Source: Nemertoderma westbladi (Eukaryota; Xenacoelomorpha; Nemertodermatida; Nemertodermatidae). From it: a stretch of DNA of 45,862 bases. Positions 1-9,735 of this stretch are shown here, piece after piece. The translations under genes and the position numbers were made by a program. The DNA lies in NCBI GenBank assembly GCA_032718475.1, contig JAUCBJ010003821.1, positions 1 to 45,862 on the forward strand. The letters run 5' to 3'. Every line of letters begins with the position of its first letter. Positions within the stretch are counted from its first letter, which is position 1. The notes beneath the pieces were generated by a model. It did no database searches. It saw nothing but the letters and a program-made list of their open reading frames with translations, and was not told the DNA's origin.

Positions 1-1895
1 ATATTTTGAAGTTGGAATGTTGTGGCGTCGACAACCTCCTAAGTTGGAGAACAACTACAACTTAGCCTTGAAAATATTGAACGGAGTAAGGGCTCGGTTG
101 CTGAAGAATCCAGACGTTAGGGAGAAGTATTGCGCCCAGATAAACAACTATTTTGGCAAGGGATTTGCTGGGAAGGTAGAGGACGCGGACTTAGTGATGG
201 ACCAGACTTATTACCTTCCACACCACTATGTGACTCACCCTGACAAACCAGATAAGGTCCGAGTAGTCAACGACTGCGCAGAGTCTATAGAGGTATGTCC
301 CTGAACTCAGAGTTGATGGATGGTCCCAACTTAAATAACTACTTGATAGGGGTACTGTTATGCTTTAGACAGCGGCGATTCGCGTTTACTTGCGACATCG
401 AGGCGATGTTTCACCAGGTAAGAGCCTGCAAGGTGGACCAGGATAGTCTCCGATTTCTCTGGTATGAGAATGAAGACCTATCCGGCCCAGTGGTTACATA
501 CCAGATGTATGTCAGTATATTCGGTACCCGCGATAGTCCCAACGGCACGCCGTTTGTTCTAAAGAAAATGGCAACGGCCCAGATTGGTAAGTATCCAGTA
601 GACGTTATTGAGTCCATCCTGAGAAACTTCTATATGGACGATGGATTGGTGTCCAAGGACACAGCGGAACAAGCCATAGAAGTGGCTCACGGCCTACAGG
701 AGTGCTTGGCTACAGGAGGTTTCCCATTGACCAAGTTCACCACCAACTCGGAGGCCCTATTAGAGTCATTCCCGGTAAAAGATCGCGGGAGCGGAGACAT
801 TGAATTGGGGGTAGAACCCATCCCCATGGCGCGAGTACTGGGACTCGCTTGGAATCCGAACACGGATAAGTTCCAGGTGAGAGTTAGGTCTGAGCCCAGT
901 AGTCCAGACAAAGTTTTGACTAAGAGAATCTGCTTATCCACAATGAGTAGACTATTTGACCCGATGAACTTTATCAGCCAGGTAATATTACAGGCACGAG
1001 TATGTATGAGGAAAATTTGGTTGTTCGACCTAGAGTGGGACGAGGCAATATCCCCTATACATGCAAAGCAGTGGAGAGAGTGGGAAGCCGAGTTACATCT
1101 ATTGAAAAATATAGATGTACCCCGCTCCTACTTTCCAAATCAGCTGGTATTTCCAGCTGATTTAGAACTGCACTTATTTAGTGACGCAAGTTACACCGGC
1201 TTTGGTATGGTAGCCTACCTTCGCCGAGAGGTAAGTCAGGATAAGTTTGAGACAGCCTTTGTGACTTCTAGATCAAAGACAATGCCGGTCAAATACATGA
1301 CTGTCCCTCGTGCAGAGTTGCAGGCGGAAGTAGTCTCAGTTGAGGTAAGTAAGCAGATAATAGAGGAGTTAGACACTACATTGACCTTATTCTATTGGAC
1401 GGATGCATCCTTAGTGTTAGTGTACATTGCAGCCGACAATATTGCACTAAAGACATTTGTGGCCAACAGATCGTCGAATTTTCGACGAAGGAACAATGGA
1501 GACATTGTCCGGGAGTGTTAAACCCGGCCGACATAACTTCGAGAGGTGCTATGCCGGCGGAATTCTGTCAGGAAGAGTCCCAGGAGTTTTGGTTACATGG
1601 ACCTGATTTTCTAACGAAGACACAGGAACATTGGCCAGAGCGACTGAAGATAGTAACCAATCCGATGCCGATAGATGTAGAAGTCAAGGTGGAGAAAGTC
1701 TCCAAGTCTAAGTCGAAAGCCAAATTAGATTCATTGGAGCGTCCTGAAGAGTCATTGGAGCGGCCTGAAGAGTTATTGGAGTGGCCTGAAGAGCCATTGG
1801 AGCGGCCTGAAGAGTCATTGGAGCGGCCCAGAGACCTGTCAGACCTAGAGACGTACGTGACTACTAGATCCGGAAGGGTAAGTTATGACATATAA
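1..1895 (+). pseudogene. pol: BEL/Pao pol, reverse transcriptase and RNase H part (broken)
   Basis: Reverse transcriptase with RNase H of a BEL/Pao retrotransposon, which copies element RNA into DNA inside virus-like particles. Seen: an RT opening with KVRVVNDCA (about 255-285), MDGPNLNN (about 313-336), the catalytic box YMDD (631-642), and RNase H motifs LFSDASY (about 1174-1194) and TDASLVL (about 1399), then HCPGVLNPADITSRG, typical of the BEL/Pao connection. Reading frame changes at about 285-300 (frame of 17 to frame of 295) and near 1470-1480 (to the frame of 1395-1895), so it is not translatable as one protein. The 5' part, including protease, is cut by the window edge. The tail carries a five-fold heptapeptide repeat. 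Family assignment is firm; exact lineage is not. Confidence 0.85.
1731..1835 (+). repeat. 21-bp coding tandem repeat, five units
   Basis: Five 21-bp units keep the reading frame and encode a heptapeptide of the form (S/L/P)LE(R/W)PEE, in the linker between RNase H and integrase. The array is acidic and proline-containing, probably a flexible spacer. Confidence 0.8.
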
Positions 1896-3604
1896 CCACC
1901 CTTACAGACTACACAAGTGGTCACAATTGGTAAGTGACGGACAGAAAATGACCGACAAAATGGAGCCTTTGGTTTCCAAACCTGCGGGTTTGGATTCGAA
2001 ACTTCCATTAGCTAGCGGGCAACCGTCGCTGGCATTAGAGCCATGTAGTATTTATGACAAATTACTAAATTCGTCTGCCTCTTGGCTGACAATATGTAAA
2101 AGAACTGCATGGTTAAGCCGATACGTTTCGTACCTTTGTTTAAAACATTCGGAACATTTATGAGAACAAACGAGCACTAATATTGAGCGAATTCAGAAAT
2201 TGAAACAACCTCTGACAGAGGATGAGATTGATTAAGCGGAATTAAAACATTTGAAGCATTATCAAATGTGTGCCTTCCCGAAAGAATTCTATCTATTATT
2301 GGCTCAACGACCAGTTCTCTATAAACCCCTTAGAAAATGGAGCCCATTAATCCATAAGGGTTTAATTTGTCATAGATCGAGAATCCAGACTGTCGACATA
2401 AACTCACAGTTTAGGTTCCCAGTGATAATCCCTAATCACCCATTAGAATTGCAAAGAGCGATTCTATGGGATATACATAAGAGGTTGCATCACGCGGGAA
2501 AGTTACATTGTTTGTCGGCAGCGAGACAGCGATTCATTCCATTGCAGCCAAGCAGGGCAGTAGGTACTATGTACGACGCCTGTCTGGTTTGCAAGAGAGT
2601 GAACGCCAGAGTATTGGAACAGGAGATGGCTGAACTCCCGGAAGTGAGAGTGCAGGCATATGACCCACCCTTTACAAATACAGGGGTGGACTGCTTTGGT
2701 CCGATTGAGGCAAAGAGTGGACGGCTGACCCACAAGAGATGGGGCCTGCTACTGATATGTATGGCCAGTAGAGCCATAAACATAGAGGCTGTGGCAGACA
2801 TGTCGACCAAATCTCTGCTCCTGGCCTTAAAGAGATTTATGGCCAGGAGAGGACTAGTTCTACTCTGACAAGGGTACAAACTTTGTCGGAGGGAATAGCG
2901 AGTTGAACGCGGCTCATAGGGCAGCGCAGAATAGAGAAATCTCTGCAGCACTTTTGCTGCAAAGAGTGGAGTGGAAATTTAACACTCCAGAAAGTCCCTG
3001 GAGAGGAGGAAGTTGGGAGCGTTTGGTTCGCTCCATAAAACAGGCTATTGCTAAAACATTGCCTGTAAATAAACAACTTACCGACGATGAGCTGGTAACA
3101 GCTTTCATCGAAATCGAGCATACATTGAACTCGAGGCCGATAGCTATGTTGCCAGACGGTGTTGCATTAATGCCGAATCATTTGCTAATGCAGAGTCCAG
3201 CGTTTCTTGTGCCAGCATCAGAACCCATTAGTGCCGACCTATATAGTCGAAAGAGCTGGAAAATAACTCAATTCGTTGCGTACACATTCTGGGAATATTG
3301 GCGGGAATATTATCTTCCCACAATATCCACCAGATCCAAGTGGTACAAAACAGTTCGGAGCCTCCAAAGAGGAGACTACGTATTAATAACCGAACCAGTT
3401 GTCAAGAGAAAATATTGGGAGACCGGAGTCATCTTGCACATACACCCAGACGTACAAAATATAGTGCACACCGTCACTGTAAAAATAAGGTGCAAGTGTC
3501 CGAACCAAAAGAAGTGTAAAACTAATGGTTTACACACCTTTGACCAGACCGGTCCAAGATATCGTGTTATTAGAGGAGACACGCATCGAGACAGGAGACT
3601 ATAA
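1885..3604 (+). pseudogene. pol: BEL/Pao pol, integrase part (broken)
   Basis: Integrase region of the same pol, which would join element cDNA to host DNA. Seen: zinc-binding HHCC with HKRLHHAG (about 2476-2499) and CLVC (about 2581-2592), first catalytic Asp in GVDCFGPI (about 2683-2706), second in YSDKGTNF (about 2862-2885), Glu in GGSWERLV (about 3009-3032). The C-terminal part (about 3230-3560) matches the domain of unknown function that follows integrase in BEL elements. Breaks: TGA at 2161-2163, another in-frame stop near 2233, and a frame change near 2858 just before the second catalytic Asp. The stop at 3602-3604 looks like the natural end. Confidence 0.85.
1978..1991. repeat. Near-palindrome AAACCTGCGGGTTT, copy 1
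   Basis: One of four copies of AAACCYGCGGGTTT in the outer element. Here it lies in the broken pol frame, where it encodes KPAGL. The flanks extend the symmetry (CCAAACC...GGTTTGG). Confidence 0.8.
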
Positions 3605-4049
3605 TTTGTCTCCTGCTTCAAACCAAAATTAGTGTTGGATCACAAATTCACTTTGTATGCATTCCTCGTATGCAAATACTAGGAAATGCATAGGAGCGGG
3701 TTTGTGGTGATTTGCGTTGAGAATTTGTCTAGTGGGTATCAAAACAAAATTTTATTTCATAAAATGTTTGGAAAATTAAAAATTTTAAAAAATTAGAAGT
3801 GAACCCAAGACAATTCCAAACGCTGTGTATAGACGTGTTCTAGAATTTGTCTATAGAAATACAGTAATTTGAAAGTCGTGAAGCCTGGAAAATAGTATCT
3901 AGACACCATGGTGATGGCTATATTATGTAGGAGTGTAAATTGAGTTCAGTAACCTCCACAGATTGGTGCCAACAGTACAACAACCGAGGTGCTAAAGGTT
4001 AGTAGCACCAGAGGCGTACACAGACCCCACTCAGTAGTTTGCAGTGGAG
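3605..4049 (+). other. Non-coding part of the outer element between pol and the inner insertion
   Basis: No supportable ORF. AT-rich spacer downstream of the integrase stop, ending in the TGGAG target site (4045-4049) of the inner element. It resumes at 11003. Confidence 0.6.
4045..4049. repeat. Target-site duplication TGGAG, left copy
   Basis: TGGAG directly precedes the 5' LTR and recurs at 10998-11002 directly after the 3' LTR. Five bp is the usual duplication length for BEL/Pao insertions. Confidence 0.9.
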
Positions 4050-4112
4050 TGTTAGCTTATCCAATTCCGCTAACACAAACCCATAGAGTGAGCCATAAAG
4101 CAATATTGGGAG

Positions 4113-4141
4113 CACGAGGTTGATTACCAATCAACCTCGTG
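4113..4141. other. LTR hairpin, 13-bp perfect stem
   Basis: CACGAGGTTGATT (4113-4125), loop ACC, then its exact reverse complement (4129-4141). Also present in the 3' LTR. Could be an RNA structure or a symmetric protein site. Confidence 0.8.
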
Positions 4142-4194
4142 TCAGCCCAGTAAACGGGGACAATAGGCCCCAAAGGAGACACACACAATAAGGG

Positions 4195-4213
4195 TCAGGG
4201 GTTACTCCCCTGA
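4195..4213. other. LTR hairpin, 7-bp stem
   Basis: TCAGGGG (4195-4201) pairs with CCCCTGA (4207-4213) over a 5-nt loop; repeated in the 3' LTR. Confidence 0.6.
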
Positions 4214-4590
4214 CAAGAGAGAGAATAGCTGGGGTGAACGGGAAACACACCAGGGAAGGTGAAGGGGCGAGAAGTGGGATATTAGCCAATGGGGGGGCAA
4301 GGCATCGATTAGGTAGTAATATGGCCAACCGTGCAGTATATTACCTGTTGGTGCTCCCCTATTCAGTCAGTTATCTCAGTCGGTCAGTACAGTCAGGTAG
4401 TACGGTGACAGTTAGGACCGTCACCGCCGTCATCACATTACCGGTACCAGTGCAGCAGTATTCAGTGCTATCTGCTATTGTACCTATACACTATATGTTA
4501 TCTCAATTTATATCCTTAACAACAACGTCAGAACAACAACTCTTTTCATCCACACGGCGGGGACGCGTACTTAACCAATACCGGATAAAC

Positions 4591-4610
4591 CGGGATCCTC
4601 TCGGATCCCG
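4591..4610. other. LTR-terminal hairpin
   Basis: CGGGATCC (4591-4598) pairs with GGATCCCG (4603-4610), five bases before the LTR end. The proposed LTR of the outer element ends in the same way (15624-15640), which ties the two elements together. Confidence 0.75.
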
Positions 4611-4670
4611 TCACAGTCCTAACTCTAGGCCTGCCGAACTGTAACTGCCAGACACAGACCAAAGACAAAG

Positions 4671-5078
4671 ATGTTTCGAGAGAAAGGAACGACATCGCCG
4701 CGGACCCCGGGCGACGATCTAACGATCCGCGAGGCCACGGCGAGACGATACGAACCCATGACGCCGGTCGATGCTACGCCGACCACGTCGACGCAGGTTG
4801 ACGCCACGTCGATAACGAGCAACACGGCGAACCAAGATGTGGGGGGTCGTCTACCAGGAGAGAGCGAGTCGAGTAGAGGAGACGAGTCGAGAGGAGAAGA
4901 GAAAGACGAGTCGACGTGGAGCGAGGGTCGACGTACCGATGTCGCCGGCCCGCCACAGGCCGAGGGCGACGGACGGCCCACCGGAACGGCAACGGTGGAG
5001 CCGCCGGTACGACGTCGGACCCGGAGAGACGGACGAGAGGTCGGCGACGAGGACGTCGGGGTTTCTGATCGACTTTGA
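4671..5078 (+). CDS. gag: Gag-like ORF of inner element, N-terminal segment up to an in-frame TGA
   Basis: First segment of the inner element's structural protein, starting at ATG 4671, 55 bp downstream of the LTR. The 135 residues are hydrophilic, rich in Thr, Arg, Glu and Asp, with no recognisable fold. TGA at 5076-5078 is followed by CGG, and the same frame continues open to 6491, so this is the start of a longer gag. Either TGA is a nonsense mutation (CGA to TGA fits CpG decay) or a readthrough codon; sequence alone cannot decide. Role inferred from position and from the zinc knuckle far downstream in the same frame. Confidence 0.6.
   Translation: MFREKGTTSPRTPGDDLTIREATARRYEPMTPVDATPTTSTQVDATSITSNTANQDVGGRLPGESESSRGDESRGEEKDESTWSEGRRTDVAGPPQAEGDGRPTGTATVEPPVRRRTRRDGREVGDEDVGVSDRL
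5076..5078 (+). other. In-frame TGA-CGG within gag
   Basis: A single stop between two open stretches of the same frame. The UGA-CGG context is the one used for stop-codon readthrough in some plant RNA viruses; that it works here is only a hypothesis. Confidence 0.5.
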
Positions 5079-6494
5079 CGGGCCTACAACGCGACCCGGG
5101 AACTACTAAAGGAGGCCAAGGAGGGGGCGAAGATAGACGAGGTGAGACTGAGAAAGCGACTAGGTGAGTCGAACAGATACTTTGATCACCTAGTGTGTTC
5201 TGGACAGAGAGAACTAGCAGAGTTGAGGGCGTGGGGAGTTGCCTTCGAACTGTTTAAACTGTGGGAATGTGGGGGTATGGAACCTAGCGTAGTGTACGTA
5301 GGGCCATACTTAGTCGATGCCCGGGGAGTAAAATTAGTGGGTTGGAAGAGACCTGAGGAGGGCGAATCCGAGGTTAACTCCGAGGATTCGGTCTCGTCGG
5401 TCGGAGGAAGTTCCGGGAGGCGGGGGAAAGTTAGTGGGACGGAGGGGCGACGGGAGTCCGTCGCAACCGATAAGTCTGCTACATCCTCCGTAAAAGAAAG
5501 ACGGGTGCGAGAGAGTGAACGCATGGCGTATAAATTAGAAATGGTTGCGACAGAGCAGAATGAGTTAGAGAGACGATTGAGAGAGGGAAGCGCATTCTCA
5601 GAGAAGGTAGGAGAGTTGGAGAGGGAGTGTAGAGAGAGGGCCGAGAAGTGTAGAGAGGGAGCCAAGGAGTGTAGAGAGCGAGAGATAGGAGTAGAGAGCG
5701 AGCCGGCGAGGCGGCTTGAGATGCTTGCGAGAGAGGCAGAGTTGGCTGAGCAGAATATGCGAGAGATGGGGATAGAGGGTGAGTGCAGGCGGGATGATTT
5801 GCGTGCTCAGCTAGGGAGGCTTGCGCAATATCAAGCCAAATTAGACCAGCGCCGACTAGAACTGGCGCGGTTGGAGATATCAGAGAGTGAGCCCCCACTT
5901 ACAGGCACCGGGCGAGAGAGCCAGAACTGGTGTAGCCGTACGGGCGGGGGGTGTAGTAGTAGTACGTTAGAGACAGTTAATGTTAATAGTACCGTAGTAA
6001 ATAACCCTAATCCCTTTATTACAGGAAATAATATTTTACCGGGTAGTAGTAATTTAAATTTAAATACAAATATTCTAAATAATAATTTCAATTCAAACCC
6101 GCAAAATAATTCGGATAATAATTTAAGTCTAGAGAATAGTAGTGATCTAAGTAATTTAAATAATTTAAATAATAATCCCGTTTCAAATTCTAATAATTTA
6201 ATTGATTTAACAAATAATATTGGGAATGGTGCTATTAATGTGAGCGTGTCGGACGTACATAACCCGGCAGACGGGGGCCTGGTAGGCCACGTAGTTAGTA
6301 GGCAGGAGGCAGCGGGGTTGAGCCAACCCGAAGTGGGCCTGATGGGCCACGCAGTAGTAGAGAGAGAGGCGGGGGTGAATAGACCCAGCCGTAGTAGAGA
6401 CAGTGCGTCGACTAGAGAAGGGTGTAGAAGTGTAGCAAGAGGTAGTGAAGTTAGAAGTGGCGGGTGGGGGGGGGCTACGGGCACCCCACCGTAA
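5079..6494 (+). CDS. gag: Gag-like ORF of inner element, middle segment (coiled coil, Asn-rich tract)
   Basis: Same frame as 4671-5078, running to a TAA at 6492-6494. First comes a segment around FELFKLWECGG (about 5249-5281) that may be part of the capsid-like fold, then a charged Glu/Arg coiled coil (about 5520-5880, heptad-like with ERECRERAEKCREG), then an Asn/Leu/Ser-rich low-complexity stretch (about 5965-6240) whose DNA is AT-rich within a GC-rich gene, then two related VGLMGHAV-type repeats. The frame stays open after TAA up to the zinc-knuckle segment. Probably the assembly part of Gag; not confirmed by any diagnostic motif. Confidence 0.6.
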   Translation, partial: RAYNATRELLKEAKEGAKIDEVRLRKRLGESNRYFDHLVCSGQRELAELRAWGVAFELFKLWECGGMEPSVVYVGPYLVDARGVKLVGWKRPEEGESEVNSEDSVSSVGGSSGRRGKVSGTEGRRESVATDKSATSSVKERRVRESERMAYKLEMVATEQNELERRLREGSAFSEKVGELERECRERAEKCREGAKECREREIGVESEPARRLEMLAREAELAEQNMREMGIEGECRRDDLRAQLGRLAQYQAKLDQRRLELARLEISESEPPLTGTGRESQNWCSRTGGGCSSSTLETVNVNSTVVNNPNPFITGNNILPGSSNLNLNTNILNNNFNSNPQNNSDNNLSLENSSDLSNLNNLNNNPVSNSNNLIDLTNNIGNGAINVSVSDVHNPADGGLVGHVVSRQEAAGLSQPEVGLMGHAVVEREAGVNRPSRSRDSASTREGCRSVARGSEVRSGGWGGATGTPP

Positions 6495-8216
6495 GAGATT
6501 AGTAGAGAGAGAGGGGGGGCAGAGATTGTCCCACAGCCGTCAGCGGATAATGCGCGGGCCGAATTAGGTAAACCGCAACACCCGGCGACGGAGAGTAATA
6601 GGGGGATTGCGAGTATCCCCAGCGGCGTGCGATCGAGTAGAGAGAGGCAGGTTGACGTCGCGAGAGGGCAGACGAAGCGTCGAGCCCGATTAGAAGAGGG
6701 AGGAAGAAGAGTGGAGTTTAACCGGGAGGTCGACGAGAGATCTCACGAGCCGGAATACTGCACTGAAAAGAGACGAAGAGGAGATAGTAGAAAAGGTGTC
6801 GCCACGAATGATAGGAGTGTGAGGACGGATAACGAACCGTCGATAGTAGAGATGGAGTCAGGGAGCCAGTGGGGTCGAACTTCGGGAGATTGCCGTCGCC
6901 CCGGAGAAACGCACCGCACGCCAAGAGAGGGGTACAAGACGTACCAATACAAAGTCGAGAACAGGAGAGGGGATCGAAGAGAAGCTTCCCGACGGGATAT
7001 ACCTGCCGATCGAGAGTGCAGTAGTCGCGGGGAGATTCGAGATTCGCGAAGAATAAACTTCGGTTCGGAAGGGCACATGCAGACTGCAGGACATACTGTA
7101 GGCCTTACTGCACATACTATTGTAGGCCATGCTGGGAGAGATAGAGTAGGCGATGGGGTAGCGCGAACGACGGGATTAAACCCGGAAGTCGCGGAGTACA
7201 TACCGGTAGGTAGGCCTGTATCGGTACAGCAGCATGACTATAATAATAAACAGGGACATAACATATATCCAGGGGAGGGGGGAGTTATTAGAGATAGACG
7301 TATGGGCCCCAATGTATTAACATCAACCCCAGTACCAAACATACCGGCTGGGGGGGGACAGGGTGACATTCCCCCATCACAATATCGACAATATACCCCG
7401 ATAGGAGCAAGAATATCGAACTCCCTGGACGAGAGCAGGTCGTGCGGACAGTCACCACCACACGCGGCCATACAGGGGACTACCAGTCCACAGTTAGCTG
7501 GTAGTAGGGCCACACCGTGGCAGGGACAGAAAGAAAATAACACCGTAAATAAAAACAATCCCAATATACCCAGTAGGCCGAGTCTAGACAACCAAAACAT
7601 TAAATCGGTACATATAAACCTAAGCGCGATACGTGAAGGACTATACAGGAAATGCTATAATCCAGGATTCCAATGTCAATTACATCGGGACGGAACCCAT
7701 AAGACCAAGAGTTGCAAGTACTGGCAAGCGTTGCCCAAACGAGATCGTGTAGCCTACACAGACGCAAACGGACTATGTCATCGATGTGTGGTAAAAGGAC
7801 ACAGATCCGGAGATTGTTGGAAAGGGAGAGGATGTGAAAGGACTAGACCAGGGGCAGAGAAGCCCATGAGCAAACATAAGGGAGTCGGGAAAGTAGAAGG
7901 AGGCGTGTTGCATACACACGCAGGACGGACACAGTGCGAGGGGGCATTGCACGGGCAGACACCGCGTATACCGAGGGACGAGCGGGGGTCGTCGAGGGCT
8001 TTAATGCCAGCGCACATACGAAGGGGGAGGCCAGCAAAGGTGGCACCGAAGAGAGTGTGGCGAAGAGTTAGAGGACGTATAGGAGGGCAGCAGGAGAGTG
8101 CCTACTGGAAGAAGGGGCACCTGAGAGTTTTTAGTCGTCCAAAGTTTTGGACTGAGGGGGGTGGGAATGAGGGCGAGACGCCCTTCCCACGCACAAAATA
8201 TAAAATAATTATTTAA
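6495..8216 (+). CDS. gag: Gag-like ORF of inner element, C-terminal segment with CCHC zinc knuckle
   Basis: In frame with the two segments above, so 4671-8216 is one 1182-codon frame with two internal stops; an internal GTG or ATG start is also possible. The diagnostic motif is LCHRCVVKGHRSGDC (about 7768-7812), a CX2CX3GHX4C knuckle that binds RNA in retroelement Gag proteins. It is preceded by FQCQLHRDGTHKTKSCKYW, a second Cys/His cluster typical of BEL/Pao Gag. A basic tail (GRPAKVAPKRVWRRVRGR) follows and the frame ends at TAA 8214-8216 with no protease. An AATAAA lies at 8236-8241. Confidence 0.7.
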   Translation, partial: EISRERGGAEIVPQPSADNARAELGKPQHPATESNRGIASIPSGVRSSRERQVDVARGQTKRRARLEEGGRRVEFNREVDERSHEPEYCTEKRRRGDSRKGVATNDRSVRTDNEPSIVEMESGSQWGRTSGDCRRPGETHRTPREGYKTYQYKVENRRGDRREASRRDIPADRECSSRGEIRDSRRINFGSEGHMQTAGHTVGLTAHTIVGHAGRDRVGDGVARTTGLNPEVAEYIPVGRPVSVQQHDYNNKQGHNIYPGEGGVIRDRRMGPNVLTSTPVPNIPAGGGQGDIPPSQYRQYTPIGARISNSLDESRSCGQSPPHAAIQGTTSPQLAGSRATPWQGQKENNTVNKNNPNIPSRPSLDNQNIKSVHINLSAIREGLYRKCYNPGFQCQLHRDGTHKTKSCKYWQALPKRDRVAYTDANGLCHRCVVKGHRSGDCWKGRGCERTRPGAEKPMSKHKGVGKVEGGVLHTHAGRTQCEGALHGQTPRIPRDERGSSRALMPAHIRRGRPAKVAPKRVWRRVRGRIGGQQESAYWKKGHLRVFSRPKFWTEGGGNEGETPFPRTKYKIII

Positions 8217-9070
8217 TTAAATAAAATAATTAAATAATAAAGTAGGTAGAAGTTAGGTAGTTAGGAGTTATTTAGGAGGTACGTAGTACCTAGAGTCAGA
8301 GTTAGTTAGTTAGTCAGTTAGCACTGATAGTTAGTGTTAGAGTAAGAGTTAGAGAGTCTCTCTACCGTTAGAGAGTAGGAGTTAAGGGGTACGTAGTACC
8401 GTTAGAGAGTTAGTAAGAGTTAGTAGGTACGTAGTACCTAGTTAGAGAGTCAGTAGGTACGTAGTACCTAGTTAGAGTTAGAGTTAGTAGGTACGTAGTA
8501 CCGTTAGAGAGTTAGTAAGAGTTAGTAGGTACGTAGTACCTAGTTAGAGTTAGAGTTAGTAGGTACGTAGTACCGTTAGAGAGTTAGTAAGAGTTAGTAG
8601 GTACGTAGTACCTAGTTAGAGTTAGAGTTAGTAGGTACGTAGTACCTAGTTAGAGTTAGAGTTAGAGGGTACTTAGTACCGAAGTTAGAGGGTACGTAGT
8701 ACCGATAGTTAGAGAGTTAGTAGGTACGTAGTACCTAGTTAGAGAGTTAGTAGGTACGTAGTACCTAGTTAGAGTTAGAGTTAGAAGGTACATAGTACCT
8801 AGTTAGAGTTAGAGTTAGAGGGTACGTAGTACCGTTAGTTAGAGTTAGAGTTAGAGGGTACGTAAGTACCGCTAGTTAGTTAGAGTTAGAGGGTACGTAA
8901 GTACCGGTTAGAGAGTAAGAGTTAGAGGGTACGTAAGTACCGGCTAGAGAGTAGGAGTAGTAAGAGGGTACGTTGTACCGCTAGCTAGTAGAGAGAGCTA
9001 GAGTAGTAAGAGGGTACGTAGTACCGCTAGTTAGGGGTGTTAGTAGTAGCAGTAGAGGGTTGTGGGCACC
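8217..9070 (+). repeat. Array of about 20 GGTAC/GTACC mini-hairpins
   Basis: About 20 copies of GGTAC-loop-GTACC spaced roughly 28-45 nt apart by GTTAGAGTTAGAGTTAG-like spacers. The stem is constant while the loop varies (GTA mostly, also TTA, ATA, GTT, GTAA), for example at 8278-8290, 8388-8400, 8668-8680 (TTA), around 8786 (ATA), 8857 (GTAA) and 8967 (GTT). No protein frame is supported. The pattern of constant stem and variable loop suggests structure is maintained. It may act in packaging, export or replication of the element RNA, or be a simple expansion. Confidence 0.85.
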
Positions 9071-9735
9071 GTAAGCGCCACGTAGTTAGAGTTAGTAGGG
9101 AATGCGCTGAACTTAGTGGGGCACGGGCGTGATGATGTGTTTGATGTAAGAGCAAGGTATGTTAATTAGGGTGGGTGCCGGGCACAAGAGGTGCCGGGCA
9201 CAAAAAGAGTAGAGTAGTAGACGGGCACATAGGGTGCCAGGTAGTAGAGTTAGAGAGTTAGAGATAGAGTAGAGTAGTAGAGAAGGCACATAGGGTGCCA
9301 GGTAGTAGAGTTAGTTGAGTTAGTAGAGAGTTAGTAGAGTTAGAAGGTGCCGGGCACAAGAGGTGCCGGGCACAAAAAGAGTTAGTAGAGTTAGAAGAGA
9401 GTTAGTAGAGTTAGTAGAGTCAGTAGTAGTTCACATAATTAACGTACCCACTCTGCCGGCACTCAGAGCGTCACGTGTAGGCGATGAGACGTAAAGGGGG
9501 TGTAGAGGAGTAGAGACGGGCACATAGGGTGCCAGAGAGTAGAAGAGTAGAGACGGGCACATAGGGTGCCAGGTAGTAAGTTAGAGAGGTAGTAGTGTAG
9601 TAGAGAGGGCACATAGGGTGCCAGGTAGTAGAGTAGAGCAGAGGGGGCACATAGGGTGCCAGGTAGTAGAGTAGAGCAGAGAGGGCACATAGGGTGCCAG
9701 ATAGTAGAGTGGTTGTGGGCACCGCAAGCGCCACG
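9071..9735 (+). repeat. Second mini-hairpin array, GGCAC/GTGCC type
   Basis: About seven copies of GGCACATAGGGTGCC and four of GGTGCCGGGCAC, again separated by purine-rich GTAGAGTTAG spacers. The stem differs from the first array but the layout is the same. GTGGGCACCG(T/C)AAGCGCCACG occurs twice (about 9060-9083 and 9713-9736) and brackets the array. Minus-strand ORFs here are by-products of the repeat. Confidence 0.75.

Larger units (their letters stand above)
4050..4615 (+). repeat. 5' LTR of the inner element
   Basis: Starts TGTTAGC and ends GTCACA; same length (566 bp) and same sequence as 10432-10997 in my base-by-base reading. It opens with an inverted repeat TGTTAGC/GCTAACA (4050-4056, 4069-4075). 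Further stems lie inside and one closes it. Short ORFs inside it occur in both LTRs and are not genes. Confidence 0.95.

Noticed and set aside
4616-4640. Primer-binding site next to the inner 5' LTR
   Set aside because: No TGG or other clear tRNA complement is found directly after the LTR, so no primer tRNA can be named.
4131-4644. Small ORFs inside the LTR, repeated at 10513-11005
   Set aside because: They occur in both LTRs, overlap on both strands and carry no motif.
5831-6484. Minus-strand 217-codon ORF opposite gag
   Set aside because: Leu/Phe/Pro-rich mirror of the low-complexity and coiled-coil coding strand; no motif.
9463-9734. Minus-strand ORFs rich in Cys, Pro and Leu in the hairpin array
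   Set aside because: They are translations of the repeat units; repeated peptides and overlapping frames show no independent gene.
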